Source of the DNA: Nocardia vinacea NBRC 16497
GTDB lineage: Bacteria; Actinomycetota; Actinomycetes; Mycobacteriales; Mycobacteriaceae
Length of the DNA: 64,000 nt
Assembly: GCF_000308835.1 (NCBI RefSeq)
Contig: NZ_BAGN01000417.1
Location: 1 to 64,000, forward strand
Direction of reading: 5' to 3'
The translations under genes and the position numbers were made by a program. The notes under the pieces were generated by a model. That model was not told the origin of the DNA and did not search any database. It worked only from the letters and a program-made list of their open reading frames with translations. Shown here one piece after another: positions 35,606 through 45,500 of this stretch. How positions within the stretch are numbered: position 1 is the stretch's first letter; every line of letters starts with the position of its first letter.

Positions 35606-37441
35606 ATGTCACACGACACCGACACGCCCACCCCCGACACCATCGATACCGACACCACCATCACCATCGACGACACGGCACCCGACGCGAGTGACGTCGT
35701 CGCCGAGTGCGACAGCGCGGTGCCCGCCGCGCCGGGGGCGGGTCGGGGACCGACGACGGATCCCGCCGAGCTCGATATCGACGAAAACGTGCGTAAGACC
35801 TTCCGGCTCGAAGACCACCCCGAGGTCACCGAATCCATCCGTGAGCACGGTGTGAAGAACCCGATCAAGGTGATCCGGATGCCCGACGGACGCCATGTCG
35901 TGCGCGACGGGCAAGTCCGCACCCTCACCGCGCTCGCGTTCGAACAGACCGCGGTGCCGGTATGGATCACCGACTTCGACCCCTCGGTCGATGCCGCTGA
36001 AGCCGAGATCGACCGCATCACCGAGCAGATCACCGTCAACGACCGCCGGATCCCGCTCACCGATGGCGACCGCGCCGCAGGCATCGCACAGATGCTCGAC
36101 CTCGGAGCCTCGGTCACCCGGGTCGCGAAGGCGTTGCAAACCAAACGCGACGACATCAAACGCGCAGGCAAGATCGGAACCTCCACCACCGCACGCGGAT
36201 TGATCGACGAAGGCCAATACGACCTCGAACAGGCGGCGCTCATCGCCGAATACGACACCCTCGGCGACACCGACGCCGTGCAACGACTCATGGCCGCCAA
36301 CCGCAACTGGTTCTCCTACGAAGCCAACCGGATCGCGCAAGACCGCACCGAAGCACGCGCCTACCTAGCTGTGGCGTTGCCGTATGCCGAGACCGGGGTC
36401 GGGATCCTCACCGAGTACCCCGGCACCGGCCAGTTCACCGACGACAGGCCGCTCGTGCCAGCGGCCGATCTGGTCGACGCCGATGGCTCGGCCGTCGACA
36501 TCAGCCATATCAACGCCCACCCCGACCTCTGGCTGGTGTGGCTGGAGGTCGGCGAGGACATGGTGTGGGTCGAAGTCGACACCGGCGCCCTCGTCGACCC
36601 CGACACCGTGGACTGGAACACCCGCGAGAACCCCGATACCGAGCCCGCCGAGGGGCTGCGCCATGCCCGCGATGTGCAACAGCGCGAACAGATTCTCGCC
36701 GAATACTTCTTGCTGCGGGACCGGCTGGAGGCGGCCGGGATGCGGGAGCGCGAGGAAGATACCGGTGCCGACGGCACCGACACCCGCGACACCTTCCAGG
36801 ACCAACAAGACGGCCATGGCGAGGGCGACGAGCTCGCCGCCGCGCGTCGCGCCGCCGCCGAGGCCGCCGCGCAGGCAGCCGCCGAAGCGCGGGAACAGGA
36901 GCGGTTGGCGCGGCGGCGGGTCCGCGAGCTCAACAAGCAGGGGTTGGCAGCCAAGACCACCCGCACCAAGTTCGTGACCCGACTGTTGACGCGCAAGACC
37001 CCACCAGTGCAAGCTCCGGTGTTCCTGGCTCAGGCGCTGGTCTCCGACAGCGGGCTGCTCAGCGAGTACCACGCTTTCAGCACGGCCCTGGAACTGTTGG
37101 GCATCAAGGTTTTCCGCGGTCGCGATGAGGTGATCGCCGACCTCGACACGACGAAACCGGCCCGCGCCCAAGTGATCGTGCTCGCGCTCGTCCTCGGCGC
37201 CTACGAAAGCCGCTGCGAGAAAACCCTGTGGCGCTACGCCGACCGCGGCGTGCGCCGCTACCTGAAATTCCTCAGCCAGCTCGGCCACCCGCTCGTGCCC
37301 GTCGAACTCGCCGCCCTCGGCGAGGTCAACTCCGACGACATCGACATCGACACCCCCACCACCGCAACCACCACCGCAACCGCAACCGCAACCGCAACCG
37401 CAACCGAACCCGACGAACAGGAGCAGGCCGACCCCGCCTGA
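35606..37441 (+). CDS. ParB/RepB/Spo0J-type nuclease-domain protein
   Basis: 611 residues with GATAGGAG upstream. ParB N-terminal fold at about 55-120 (ELDIDENVRKTFRLEDHP, SIREHGVKNPIKVI, HVVRDGQVRTLTALAF), then a KorB-like helical region. An Ala/Glu/Arg-rich coiled coil follows near 410-450 (AARRAAAEAAAQAAAEAREQE), and the tail is a Thr-Ala repeat. Likely binds DNA for partition, copy control or transfer of the element. No ParA gene is next to it. Confidence 0.8.
   Translation: MSHDTDTPTPDTIDTDTTITIDDTAPDASDVVAECDSAVPAAPGAGRGPTTDPAELDIDENVRKTFRLEDHPEVTESIREHGVKNPIKVIRMPDGRHVVRDGQVRTLTALAFEQTAVPVWITDFDPSVDAAEAEIDRITEQITVNDRRIPLTDGDRAAGIAQMLDLGASVTRVAKALQTKRDDIKRAGKIGTSTTARGLIDEGQYDLEQAALIAEYDTLGDTDAVQRLMAANRNWFSYEANRIAQDRTEARAYLAVALPYAETGVGILTEYPGTGQFTDDRPLVPAADLVDADGSAVDISHINAHPDLWLVWLEVGEDMVWVEVDTGALVDPDTVDWNTRENPDTEPAEGLRHARDVQQREQILAEYFLLRDRLEAAGMREREEDTGADGTDTRDTFQDQQDGHGEGDELAAARRAAAEAAAQAAAEAREQERLARRRVRELNKQGLAAKTTRTKFVTRLLTRKTPPVQAPVFLAQALVSDSGLLSEYHAFSTALELLGIKVFRGRDEVIADLDTTKPARAQVIVLALVLGAYESRCEKTLWRYADRGVRRYLKFLSQLGHPLVPVELAALGEVNSDDIDIDTPTTATTTATATATATATEPDEQEQADPA
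37373..37402 (+). repeat. Hexanucleotide tandem repeat ACCGCA x5 inside the parB-like gene
   Basis: Five exact tandem copies of ACCGCA, flanked by degenerate copies (from 37361 to 37408), encode a Thr-Ala run near the C-terminus. Copy number changes keep the frame, so this is a length-variable linker. Confidence 0.85.
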
Positions 37442-37464
37442 CCAACCTCCTCGACCACCCCGGC

Positions 37465-37509
37465 ATGCCGGTACGCGCCTCGTTCATTTCGGCCTTCGCG
37501 TACCGGCAT
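37465..37509. terminator. 13-bp perfect hairpin between parB-like and prim-pol genes
   Basis: ATGCCGGTACGCG (37465-37477) is perfectly complementary to 37497-37509 with a 19-nt loop. It lies 24 bp after the ParB-like stop codon and 45 bp before the next start. Same arm and loop geometry as the hairpin at 31652-31698. Confidence 0.5.
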
Positions 37510-37554
37510 TCCCGGGGTTGTCCTTCCTCCGAACATGTAGGAGGTGTCCATCCC

Positions 37555-38418
37555 GTGACCGCTGTCCTGGACCTGCGGGCGGCGGCGTTTACTGCCGCCG
37601 CCCGCGGCTGGCCGGTGTTCCCGCTGCGCCCAGGTGGGAAGAAACCAGCGATCAAACGCTGGCCCGAACTCGCCAGCACCGACAAAGATCTCATCCACCG
37701 CTGGTGGAGTTACAACCCGCGCTACAACGTCGCGATCGCGACCGGCCCGCCCAGCGGGCTGCACGTCATCGATCTCGATCCACCCCACATGAGCCCACCC
37801 ACTCACAACCTCACCGAGGCCCTTGCCCGGCTCACTGACCACCTACCCCAACCCGCGCCACCCACACTGACCGTCACCACCCCAGCTGGCTGGCACCTGT
37901 ACTACCGTGCCCCGAGCCAGCCGATATTGCGGTGCACGGTCGCCCGCATCGGCGAGGGTATCGATTCTCGCGGGCACGGCGGTTACATCGTCGCCCCTGG
38001 ATCCCGTACGCCCCACGGGGATTACGCCGTGGCCGAGAACCGGCCGCTCGCCGATCTTCCCGAAATGCTGATCCAACGGATTATCCCGCCTCCGCCGACT
38101 CCGGCACCGACCGGTGGCTCGAGCAAGGCGATGGCAGTGCATCCGGATTCATATCTGGCGGCGATCCTGACCGGGGAAGCCGAGCGAGTCGCTCACGCAC
38201 GGGTGCACCTGCGCAACCACACCCTGTTCCGCTCCGCGCTGGTCCTCGGGCGGCTCGTCGCCGCCGACGAAATCAGCGAACACGACGCCCGCACCATCCT
38301 CACCGACGCCGCCGCAGCCCACATCGGCATCGAGGGATTCACCGCCGCCGAAGCGCACCGCACCGTCAGCAACGGATTCCGCTACAGCCGCGCACGCCCC
38401 CGATGCCTGCACCACTGA
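37555..38418 (+). CDS. Primase-polymerase (bifunctional DNA primase/polymerase N-terminal domain)
   Basis: 287 residues from the GTG at 37555, which has AGGAGGTG 9 bp upstream. AEP-type prim-pol domain: AAARGWPVFPLRPGGKKP, RYNVAIATGPPSGLHVIDLD with the metal-binding acidic pair, TPAGWHLYY, and GEGIDSRGHGGYIVAPGS. The length suggests prim-pol plus a small C-terminal helical part without a helicase. Likely primes replication of the element. Confidence 0.85.
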   Translation: MTAVLDLRAAAFTAAARGWPVFPLRPGGKKPAIKRWPELASTDKDLIHRWWSYNPRYNVAIATGPPSGLHVIDLDPPHMSPPTHNLTEALARLTDHLPQPAPPTLTVTTPAGWHLYYRAPSQPILRCTVARIGEGIDSRGHGGYIVAPGSRTPHGDYAVAENRPLADLPEMLIQRIIPPPPTPAPTGGSSKAMAVHPDSYLAAILTGEAERVAHARVHLRNHTLFRSALVLGRLVAADEISEHDARTILTDAAAAHIGIEGFTAAEAHRTVSNGFRYSRARPRCLHH

Positions 38419-38560
38419 TCCACACGCCACAACAGGGCACCACATCCCCTGCCCGACATCGACGCCAGCGCGTCGCATCGCTTCAGCAGCGCAGCCGCAT
38501 TCAGCACGGCCATCACATTCACGCGCCGCACACAGCCCTCGCATCCCGAAGGAGACTCCT

Positions 38561-39751
38561 ATGCCTGACAACGTCGACGACGCCCACTCACCAACCAGCA
38601 ATGAGGCGACCTCGAATCCCGGTCAGAGTCAACAGGATCGCGAGCCAGCAGAGCCGCTACGGGTGGATGATCCCGGCGAGTTGATCGTGGCGGTGCCCGC
38701 GATGGTCGGGTTCGTGCCTCGCCGGTCGTTGGTGGTGGCCGTCCTGCGGAGTGCGCCCGATCCGGAGCACAGTCCGATTATCGACGCGGTGCTGCGATTC
38801 GATCTCGACTCCGACGGTGGGAGTCGGCGGGGTCTCGTTGCGGCGTATGCCGAATGCGTCGGGCAGATCTGCGCCGCAGAAGGAGCGACCGAGGTGCTCG
38901 CGGTGATCGTCGACGACCGGACGCGCAAACCAGGTCGCATACGCCGACAGGGCACGGCCAGCGCTGGGCAGTGGAGCACGCTCATCGCCGCGTTCGCGCG
39001 ACGACTCGCGGCCCTGGATGTGTATCTGCAGGGTGCGTGGGCCGTGCGGGCGATCGAGGCCGGCCAGCGGTGGTGGAGTCTGCTGATGCGAATGATCATG
39101 GGACGCTGCCGGATCCGGCCACCTCGATGATCACGGTCGCGCATGTACTCGACGGGCGGCCGATCCGCGGGGCTCGCTCGGAGCTGACCGATCTGGTCGC
39201 CCAGAACGAGGAGTTGGCGCGGCAGGTGGCGGCACATCTCGACGATGCCCTCGCCATCGCGCACGAGCGGTATGCGGCGGCCGTGCGACACGGCGATCCC
39301 GACGGGTATCACCGGCGGGCGTTGGAACAGGTGCTGTGGCAGGTCGCCAACACCGATTCCGGAATGTCGCTTACCGCCGCCGAATACGCCGAACTTGGCG
39401 CGGCACTGCGTGATCGGGTCGTGCGCGACTGTCTGTTCGCCCTCACCATCGGTGACCATGCCGGCGCCCGCGGAAAATCTGTGGGTGGCACTGACGCAGG
39501 CACTCTCGGGCAGCGACCGCGCCGACGCCGCGACCCTGCTCGGCTACGGCGCCTACATCCGCGGCGACGGCCCCCTCGCCGGCGTCGCTCTGCAGGCGGC
39601 CCTGGACGCCGACCCCGCCCACTCCATGGCGATCTTGCTGGAGACCTCTCTGCGCACCGGCATGCGCCCGGACACCTTGCGCCGCTTGGCATACTGCGGT
39701 CTCGGTATCGCCGCCGACCTCGGCATCGACCTCGGCTCAGGTGTGCGATAA
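38561..39751 (+). pseudogene. DUF4192-family gene broken by two frameshifts
   Basis: The first frame gives PGELIVAVPAMVGFVPRRSLVVAVLR, a clear DUF4192 N-terminus, and runs to AGQRWWSLL. Near 39080 the homologous sequence moves to a second frame (DHGTLPDPATSMITVAHVLDG to ALTIGDHA), and near 39470 to a third (APAENLWVALTQALSGSDRADAA to DLGIDLGSGVR). The combined length of about 390 residues fits the family. The open reading continues past the TAA at 39749 with FLSHTATARGAYLQPEF until 39863. Broken gene or sequencing error. Confidence 0.7.
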
Positions 39752-40050
39752 CCCACTGAGTCTGCGGCCCGCACCGCGCTCGCGGTCGATTTCCTCTCAC
39801 ACACCGCCACCGCCCGCGGCGCATATCTCCAACCGGAATTCGTCAGCACCGTTCGATGCGACTGACCGTCCTCACGAGCGTCGCACCCTCACCGGGCCGC
39901 GCGGCCACGCTGGTGCCCCTTGACGACCAACGAGCGTGTCATCACAACAAGCTACGTCGCTGGCGGGCCAGCCGAATCGCGCAGGCGCCAGCAGCACGAG
40001 GCTCGATCAGCTCCTCACCCAATTCCATTCCTCGACAGGAGAACTCAGTC

Positions 40051-40548
40051 ATGGCCGCAGACACGATCATTACCGTCATAGGAAATCTCGTTGCCTCCCC
40101 AGAACTCAAATACACTCCCGCGGGCACGCCGGTAGCGAACTTCACGGTGGCCTCGACACCGCGTCGTTTCGACCGCGCATCCGCGCGGTGGAAAGACAGC
40201 GACCCGTTGTTCCTGCCCTGCCACCTCTGGCGCGACGCCGCTCAGAACCTCGCCGAGAGCAACCTGCCGCGCGGGGCCCGAGTGATCGTCTCCGGGCGAC
40301 TCACCCAGCGCACCTACCAAACCCGCGAAGGACACAAACGCACCGTAACCGAACTCGAGGTCGACGAGATCGGTCCCTCGACCCGATGGGCCACCGTCGC
40401 GGTGAGCAGGACCCACCGGCGCGAAGGCGAGGACCACGACGCCACCACGACCGCCTCGCGTGCGAGCTCCGATGATCCCTGGGCCTCAGCGGCCCCACGC
40501 GAGTCGGCGTTCGCCGGTACCGCGGCCCCAGGGGACCCAGACTTCTGA
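40051..40548 (+). CDS. ssb: Single-stranded DNA-binding protein
   Basis: 165 residues; ATG at 40051 with ACAGGAGAA upstream. OB fold at about 5-105 (ITVIGNLVASPELKYTPAGTPVANFTVASTPRRFD in pieces, GARVIVSGRLTQRTYQTREGHKRT), then a disordered tail. The tail ends GDPDF, a weak version of the DDDIPF partner-binding tip. An element-encoded SSB rather than the chromosomal copy. A small CCCCGC/GCGGGG hairpin follows at 40560-40575. Confidence 0.88.
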   Translation: MAADTIITVIGNLVASPELKYTPAGTPVANFTVASTPRRFDRASARWKDSDPLFLPCHLWRDAAQNLAESNLPRGARVIVSGRLTQRTYQTREGHKRTVTELEVDEIGPSTRWATVAVSRTHRREGEDHDATTTASRASSDDPWASAAPRESAFAGTAAPGDPDF

Positions 40549-40682
40549 TCCAACGCCTTCCCCGCTCCGGCGGGGTAGGTGAGCGGGAGTCATCGAGTGG
40601 GTAGGGATGCCCATCCGGCCGCTCGTCCAGCCCGGACGAGGGCTACCAGACCGTCGTCCGACACGGCAGGGCCCGCGCCCGG

Positions 40683-40745
40683 CACCACCGAATTTCCCAC
40701 TCGCCCCACAGCAACGCGGCGGTCCCGCACGGAAATTCGGTGGTG
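40683..40745. repeat. 15-bp perfect inverted repeat in the ssb - zinc-ribbon gap
   Basis: CACCACCGAATTTCC (40683-40697) is perfectly complementary to 40731-40745, with a 33-nt spacer. It lies in a 342-bp stretch without a gene (40549-40890). Its size and position near replication and transfer genes make a replication, single-strand-initiation or transfer site possible; I see no iterons. Confidence 0.55.
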
Positions 40746-40890
40746 CACGCCCCGGCGCGTTCCCCACCGCGCCGACCGCCGTCCCGGTCGAGGCGCCCTC
40801 AGGCTGGCCGCCCGGCCAGCCGACCATCCCAGTGGGAATCTCACGTTCGCACCGGGATGGGTCCTGTCCGCTCGCACGAAGGGAAAACAG

Positions 40891-42471
40891 ATGACCAGCA
40901 CCGAATCCCAGTCCTTCCTCGACGCGATCACCCACATCTCCTGGCAACTCGACGCCGGTCTGCACGACCAAGCCCGCGACGAGTTCGAACGGGCACTCAC
41001 CGAGCTCGCGTCTCCCACCGACCTCGATCGGCTCGTCCGCCTCGCCGACACCTTCACCAACTCGCCCTACGTGATCGCGCGCGCCTCGCTGCGGTCGCTG
41101 TGGCGACGCTCCGATCCTGAACTGCGGGCGTGGCTCGACACCTTCGTCACCCGCACCGACCCCGGGCTGCATCGCCCGGTCGAGGACCAGCCCCGCTGGA
41201 TCGCAACGGTCCCGCTCGTCGCAGCCGAGACCAGCGCCCGTCGACTGCTCGCCCGAGATCCGAACAAAACCCGGAGCGCTACGCCCTCAACCGCGACCGC
41301 GATCGCAGCCAAGCGCGCGTGGCGGCGACCCGAGCACATCGAGGCGATCAAGTCTAAGCGTCGCCCTGTGAGTGAGCCGCGTGTGGTCACCGACTACATC
41401 CGCACCCGCTTCCTCCTCGACACCGATCCCGCATTCCAGCCATCGGTGTGGGACCGCAACTACGTCCGGCAGGTCGCCGACCAGGTCCTCGCCGAGCGCG
41501 ACCGTGCCGGTGCCCGCACCCGTGAGGACTTCGACGCCGACGAGATCGCCCGCACCCGAACCGGTCTCGACATCCGCGACGACGACCGCCCCGCCTTCCA
41601 AGCCAACGGCAACGGTCTCGACTACGACCACACCACCCTGGCTCCGTTGCAGGGGTGGGTGTGCGTGTACTGCTTCGGCGAACGCGCCTGCAGCGACCAC
41701 TTCCGCACCAACACCACCGGCCACCGGATCAGCGACGACGGACTATGCCAACACTGCCGCGACCACGACCGCGCCGGAATCGCCGCGCTCCCGGCCGATT
41801 TCACCCTCGCCGATGAAGTCGCCGCCTACTGCCAATACCTCACCGACCACTACCCCGCTGCCGCACCCGCAGTGCTGGATGCGTTGCAGCAGCGCTCGAC
41901 ACGGATCGAGCGCGGACTGGTGATGGCGTTCCTCGACCGAGACCCCACAACCATCCACACCGGGCGCACCTATCGCGACGCCGACTCCAGTGCAGTTGCG
42001 CGCCGGGCGCTGCTGCTCGTGCACCCACCACCGCGAGATCGACATCGACGACCTCTGCGGCGAATGCCGACACCACTACCGCACCGCCGCCTGACCCGCG
42101 TTCCCCTGCCGCGCCCCGCCGGCGACGGCGGGTCTTCCGATCACCGGTCCGCCGCGGTGTCCACGCCCGTGGCGGATCGGCCCGCCACGGTCACACCCGA
42201 TCGATCAGAGACTGCTCGTGTGCGGCGATGGCGGCTCACCCAAACCGGCAGGGCCGCAACCCAGGACCAACTGCCTACCGATCCCTCCCCACAGACCAAC
42301 CCCGACACGCTCCCCACAATCCGCATCACTCACAATCCATCTCCCACACCACCCACCACCACTACACTCCTCATCATCAACGTCCCCTCCCCTCGCCTCA
42401 TCTCCCTTCCACCAAGCACACCTCTTGCATCCGAGGATAACGATTTGGTAACGACCTGGGGTTTTGCTTGA
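40891..42471 (+). CDS. Zinc-ribbon mobile-element protein, probably frameshifted near its end
   Basis: From MTSTESQSFL with AAGGGAAA upstream. Helical N-terminal half, then CVYCFGERACSDHFR and ISDDGLCQHCRDHDRAG forming a Cx2C...Cx2C zinc ribbon. The same SDDGLCxxCR module ends the relaxase at 42537. After about 41995 the called frame becomes low-complexity, while the +1 frame reads AGRCCSCTHHREIDIDDLCGECRHHYRTAA and stops at 42094. So the true protein (about 400 residues, two ribbons) has lost a base near 41990. Function unknown; perhaps DNA binding. Confidence 0.6.
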   Translation: MTSTESQSFLDAITHISWQLDAGLHDQARDEFERALTELASPTDLDRLVRLADTFTNSPYVIARASLRSLWRRSDPELRAWLDTFVTRTDPGLHRPVEDQPRWIATVPLVAAETSARRLLARDPNKTRSATPSTATAIAAKRAWRRPEHIEAIKSKRRPVSEPRVVTDYIRTRFLLDTDPAFQPSVWDRNYVRQVADQVLAERDRAGARTREDFDADEIARTRTGLDIRDDDRPAFQANGNGLDYDHTTLAPLQGWVCVYCFGERACSDHFRTNTTGHRISDDGLCQHCRDHDRAGIAALPADFTLADEVAAYCQYLTDHYPAAAPAVLDALQQRSTRIERGLVMAFLDRDPTTIHTGRTYRDADSSAVARRALLLVHPPPRDRHRRPLRRMPTPLPHRRLTRVPLPRPAGDGGSSDHRSAAVSTPVADRPATVTPDRSETARVRRWRLTQTGRAATQDQLPTDPSPQTNPDTLPTIRITHNPSPTPPTTTTLLIINVPSPRLISLPPSTPLASEDNDLVTTWGFA

Positions 42472-42494
42472 TTTGACGAAAAAATAGTCAAATC
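42470..42494. promoter_or_regulatory. Inverted repeat before the relaxase gene (operator or oriT candidate)
   Basis: GATTTGAC (42470-42477) and GTCAAATC (42487-42494) are perfect 8-bp arms around a 9-nt A-rich loop, 43 bp before the relaxase ATG. The 440 bp before it (42095-42536) are AC-rich and hold no gene I can support. MobF transfer origins usually lie next to the relaxase gene, so this region is the best candidate for oriT. Confidence 0.45.
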
Positions 42495-42536
42495 GACCCT
42501 CTGGCGTAAATGGCCGGTCGGGTGCTTGATGGATGT

Positions 42537-45500
42537 ATGACCGCGACGATTCATAAAGTCGTGGCAGGCAATGGGTATCAATATTATCTGCGCAATGTCG
42601 CCGCGAATGATGTTTCGGCTCGTGGCCGTTCCAGTCTCGCCGATTATTACTCCGCTCATGGGGAAGCTCCGGGCCGCTGGCACGGCACGGGCCTGGCCGC
42701 GTTGGGCCTGCGACCGGGTGACGAAGTCACCGAAGAACAGATGAAATCCCTGTTCGGGTTGGGTCGTCATCCCAACGCCGAAGCGATCGAAAACGCTACG
42801 TATGACGAGCAGATTCGTCTCGGTGCGAAGCACAAAGATGCGACACGAGCCGCTGATCGCGCTTCGCGTTTAGGCAACCCGTTTCGGGTTTATGCCGAGG
42901 TTTCCGAGTTCCGTAAACGGTGCGCGGACGCATTCACGCGACACAATATCGCGCACGGATCCGGCTCTCACGATGCAATTCCAGAACGTGAACGTGCGCG
43001 AATTCGTACCCATGTGGCGTTCGAAATGTTCTGCGAACAGTATGATCGCCCGCCCTTGAACGAGCGGGAATTGTCGGGGTGGGTGGCACGAAACTCGCGC
43101 CCGAACACCGTCGCGGTCGCGGGTTTCGACATCACTTTCTCACCCGTCAAGAGCGTCTCTGTGCTGTGGGCGCTGGCCCCGCGCGCGGTCGCGGAGAAGG
43201 TCGAGGCTGCCCACCATGCTGCGGTCGATGATGCTCTGCGCTGGTTGGAGGAGCACGCGATCTTCACTCGGTTGGGCCGCAACGGGATCCGGCAGGTGGA
43301 TGTCGACGGGATTGTGGCCGCCCGGTTTGTGCATCGTGACAGCAGAGCAGGCGACCCCGATCTCCACACGCATGCGCTGATCGCCAACCGTTGCCGCACC
43401 GATGATGGGCGGTGGCGCACCCTCGACGGCACCGCGATCTACCGAGCCGTGGTCACCGTCTCGGAGATCTACAACACTCGCCTGGAACACCATCTCGAGG
43501 ACCTGGTGGGTGTCGAGTTCGCTGAACGCCCCACCACCGATCCGTCCAAGCGCCCGATCCGCGAAATCGTCGGCATCCCAACACCGTTGATCCACGCGTG
43601 GTCGCGGCGCGAAGCCGCGATCAAAGAACGTGTGGGTGAACTCGCCGCACGGTTCCAACACCGGTTCGACCGCGAACCGATCCCCACCGAAATGTATGAC
43701 CTGGCCCAGCAGGCCACCCTCGAAACCCGGCCCGCCAAACACCCTTTGCGGTCACTGGCCGAGCAGCGCAGCACCTGGCGATCGCAAGCGATGGCCCTGC
43801 TCGGCGACCGAGAAGCACTCTCTTCGATCGTCGTCGCGGTCCTGAATCCCATGCGGCCCCATCGTGTTGCGGTGACTACGGCGTGGATCAACCGCACCGC
43901 GCAGCGGGTCATCGAGGTGGTTTCCGAGCACCGCTCCACCTGGGCTGCCACCAATCTGCGTGCAGAAATCGAACGCCAACTCCGCGGCAACGTGCGAGGC
44001 CAGGACTGGGAACACGCCGCCGAAGCGGTCCTGGCCGAAACGCTCTCTCCCGAGCATGTGATCGCGCGCGGTGACCCCGATCTGACCGATGAACCCGAAT
44101 TACACACGGTGCCAGAGTTGTTGCGGCGCCGCGACGGCACCAGCGTCTACACCGGCGCGGGTGCGCAGATCTACACCTCGGCCCGGATGTTGTCGATCGA
44201 ACAGCAACTGATCGAGATGTCGCTGGAGCCCGGCGCACGCCAACTCCGGCCCGATCTCGTCGCCGCCTCCGTGGACCGCTACAACACCCAGCATCCCGAA
44301 CGCCCGCTCAATGCCGGGCAGATCAGCGTGATCGAGGGCTTCGCCTCTTCACCCCTGCGGATACGGACCACCAACGCGCCGGCGGGAACGGGCAAGACCA
44401 CTGCGATGGCTGTGCTCACCGATGCCTGGCATAGCAGTGGCGGTCAGGTCCTCGGGTTGGCGCCGACCGCGTCGGCGGCCGCGGAGTTAGGCAAGGCGAT
44501 CGGCACCCGGGTGGAGACCGTCGACAAGGTCCTCGACGTCCTAGCCCGCCACACACCCAGCCGCGACAACCATGCCCTCGACCGCGAGCAGCCGCCGTCG
44601 CTGCCGCAATGGATCCTCGACATCGACGCCGACACGCTGGTGATCGTCGATGAGCACGTCAAAATCGGCAACCTCAAACGCCTACGCCTGCTGCGATTCC
44701 TACACGACCGCGGCGCGACGATCCGCTGCATCGGCGATCCCCGCCAACTCGCGTCGATCGAGGCCGGCGGCGCGGATGCCGACATGGACGCGGCCTCACC
44801 CGAAGCGGCCATGACACTGACCCACGTCGTGCGGTTCGCCTCAAACGCCGAAGCGACCGCGAGTTTGCAACTGCGCGAGGGTGACCCAGCCGCGCTGGGC
44901 TGGTATCTGGACAACGGACGCATCCACGCCGGACACGAAGGCGCCACCCACGACGACGCCTACACCGCCTGGATCACCGACCACCTCGCCGGTCGCAATG
45001 CCATCATGCTCGCCGCTACCCACGACATTGTCACCGAACTGAATGCTCGTGCTCGCGCCGACCGCATCGCCCGCGATGGCGGTGTAGTGGGCTCGGAATG
45101 TGTTCTCGCCGACGGACTTCACGCGTCGGTCGGGGACACAATTCGCACCCGACGCAACAACCGACGACTACGACTCGGCGACAACGATTGGGTCCGCAAC
45201 GGCTACGCCTGGACCGTCACCGCCATCCACAACGACGGCAGCCTCACCGCCACCCATGTCGGCTCGAACGAAAAACAGGGGCACAGTGTGCGTCTGCCCG
45301 CCGACTATGTGGCCACGTATGTGCGTCTCGGGTACGCGACAACGATCGATTCCGCGCAAGGAATTACCGCGGATTCGTGTCATGTCGCGCTCACCGGAGG
45401 TGAGTCTTTGCGACAGCTTTACGTCGCGCTCACCCGTGGAATCCACGCCAACCACGTCTACGTGCCGACCGCGTTGGACGGGTCCGAAGGCTCGTTCTGG

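Noticed and set aside
37373..37402. Tandem ACCGCA repeat as a CRISPR or iteron array
   Set aside because: Six-base unit without spacers inside an open frame; it encodes a Thr-Ala linker.
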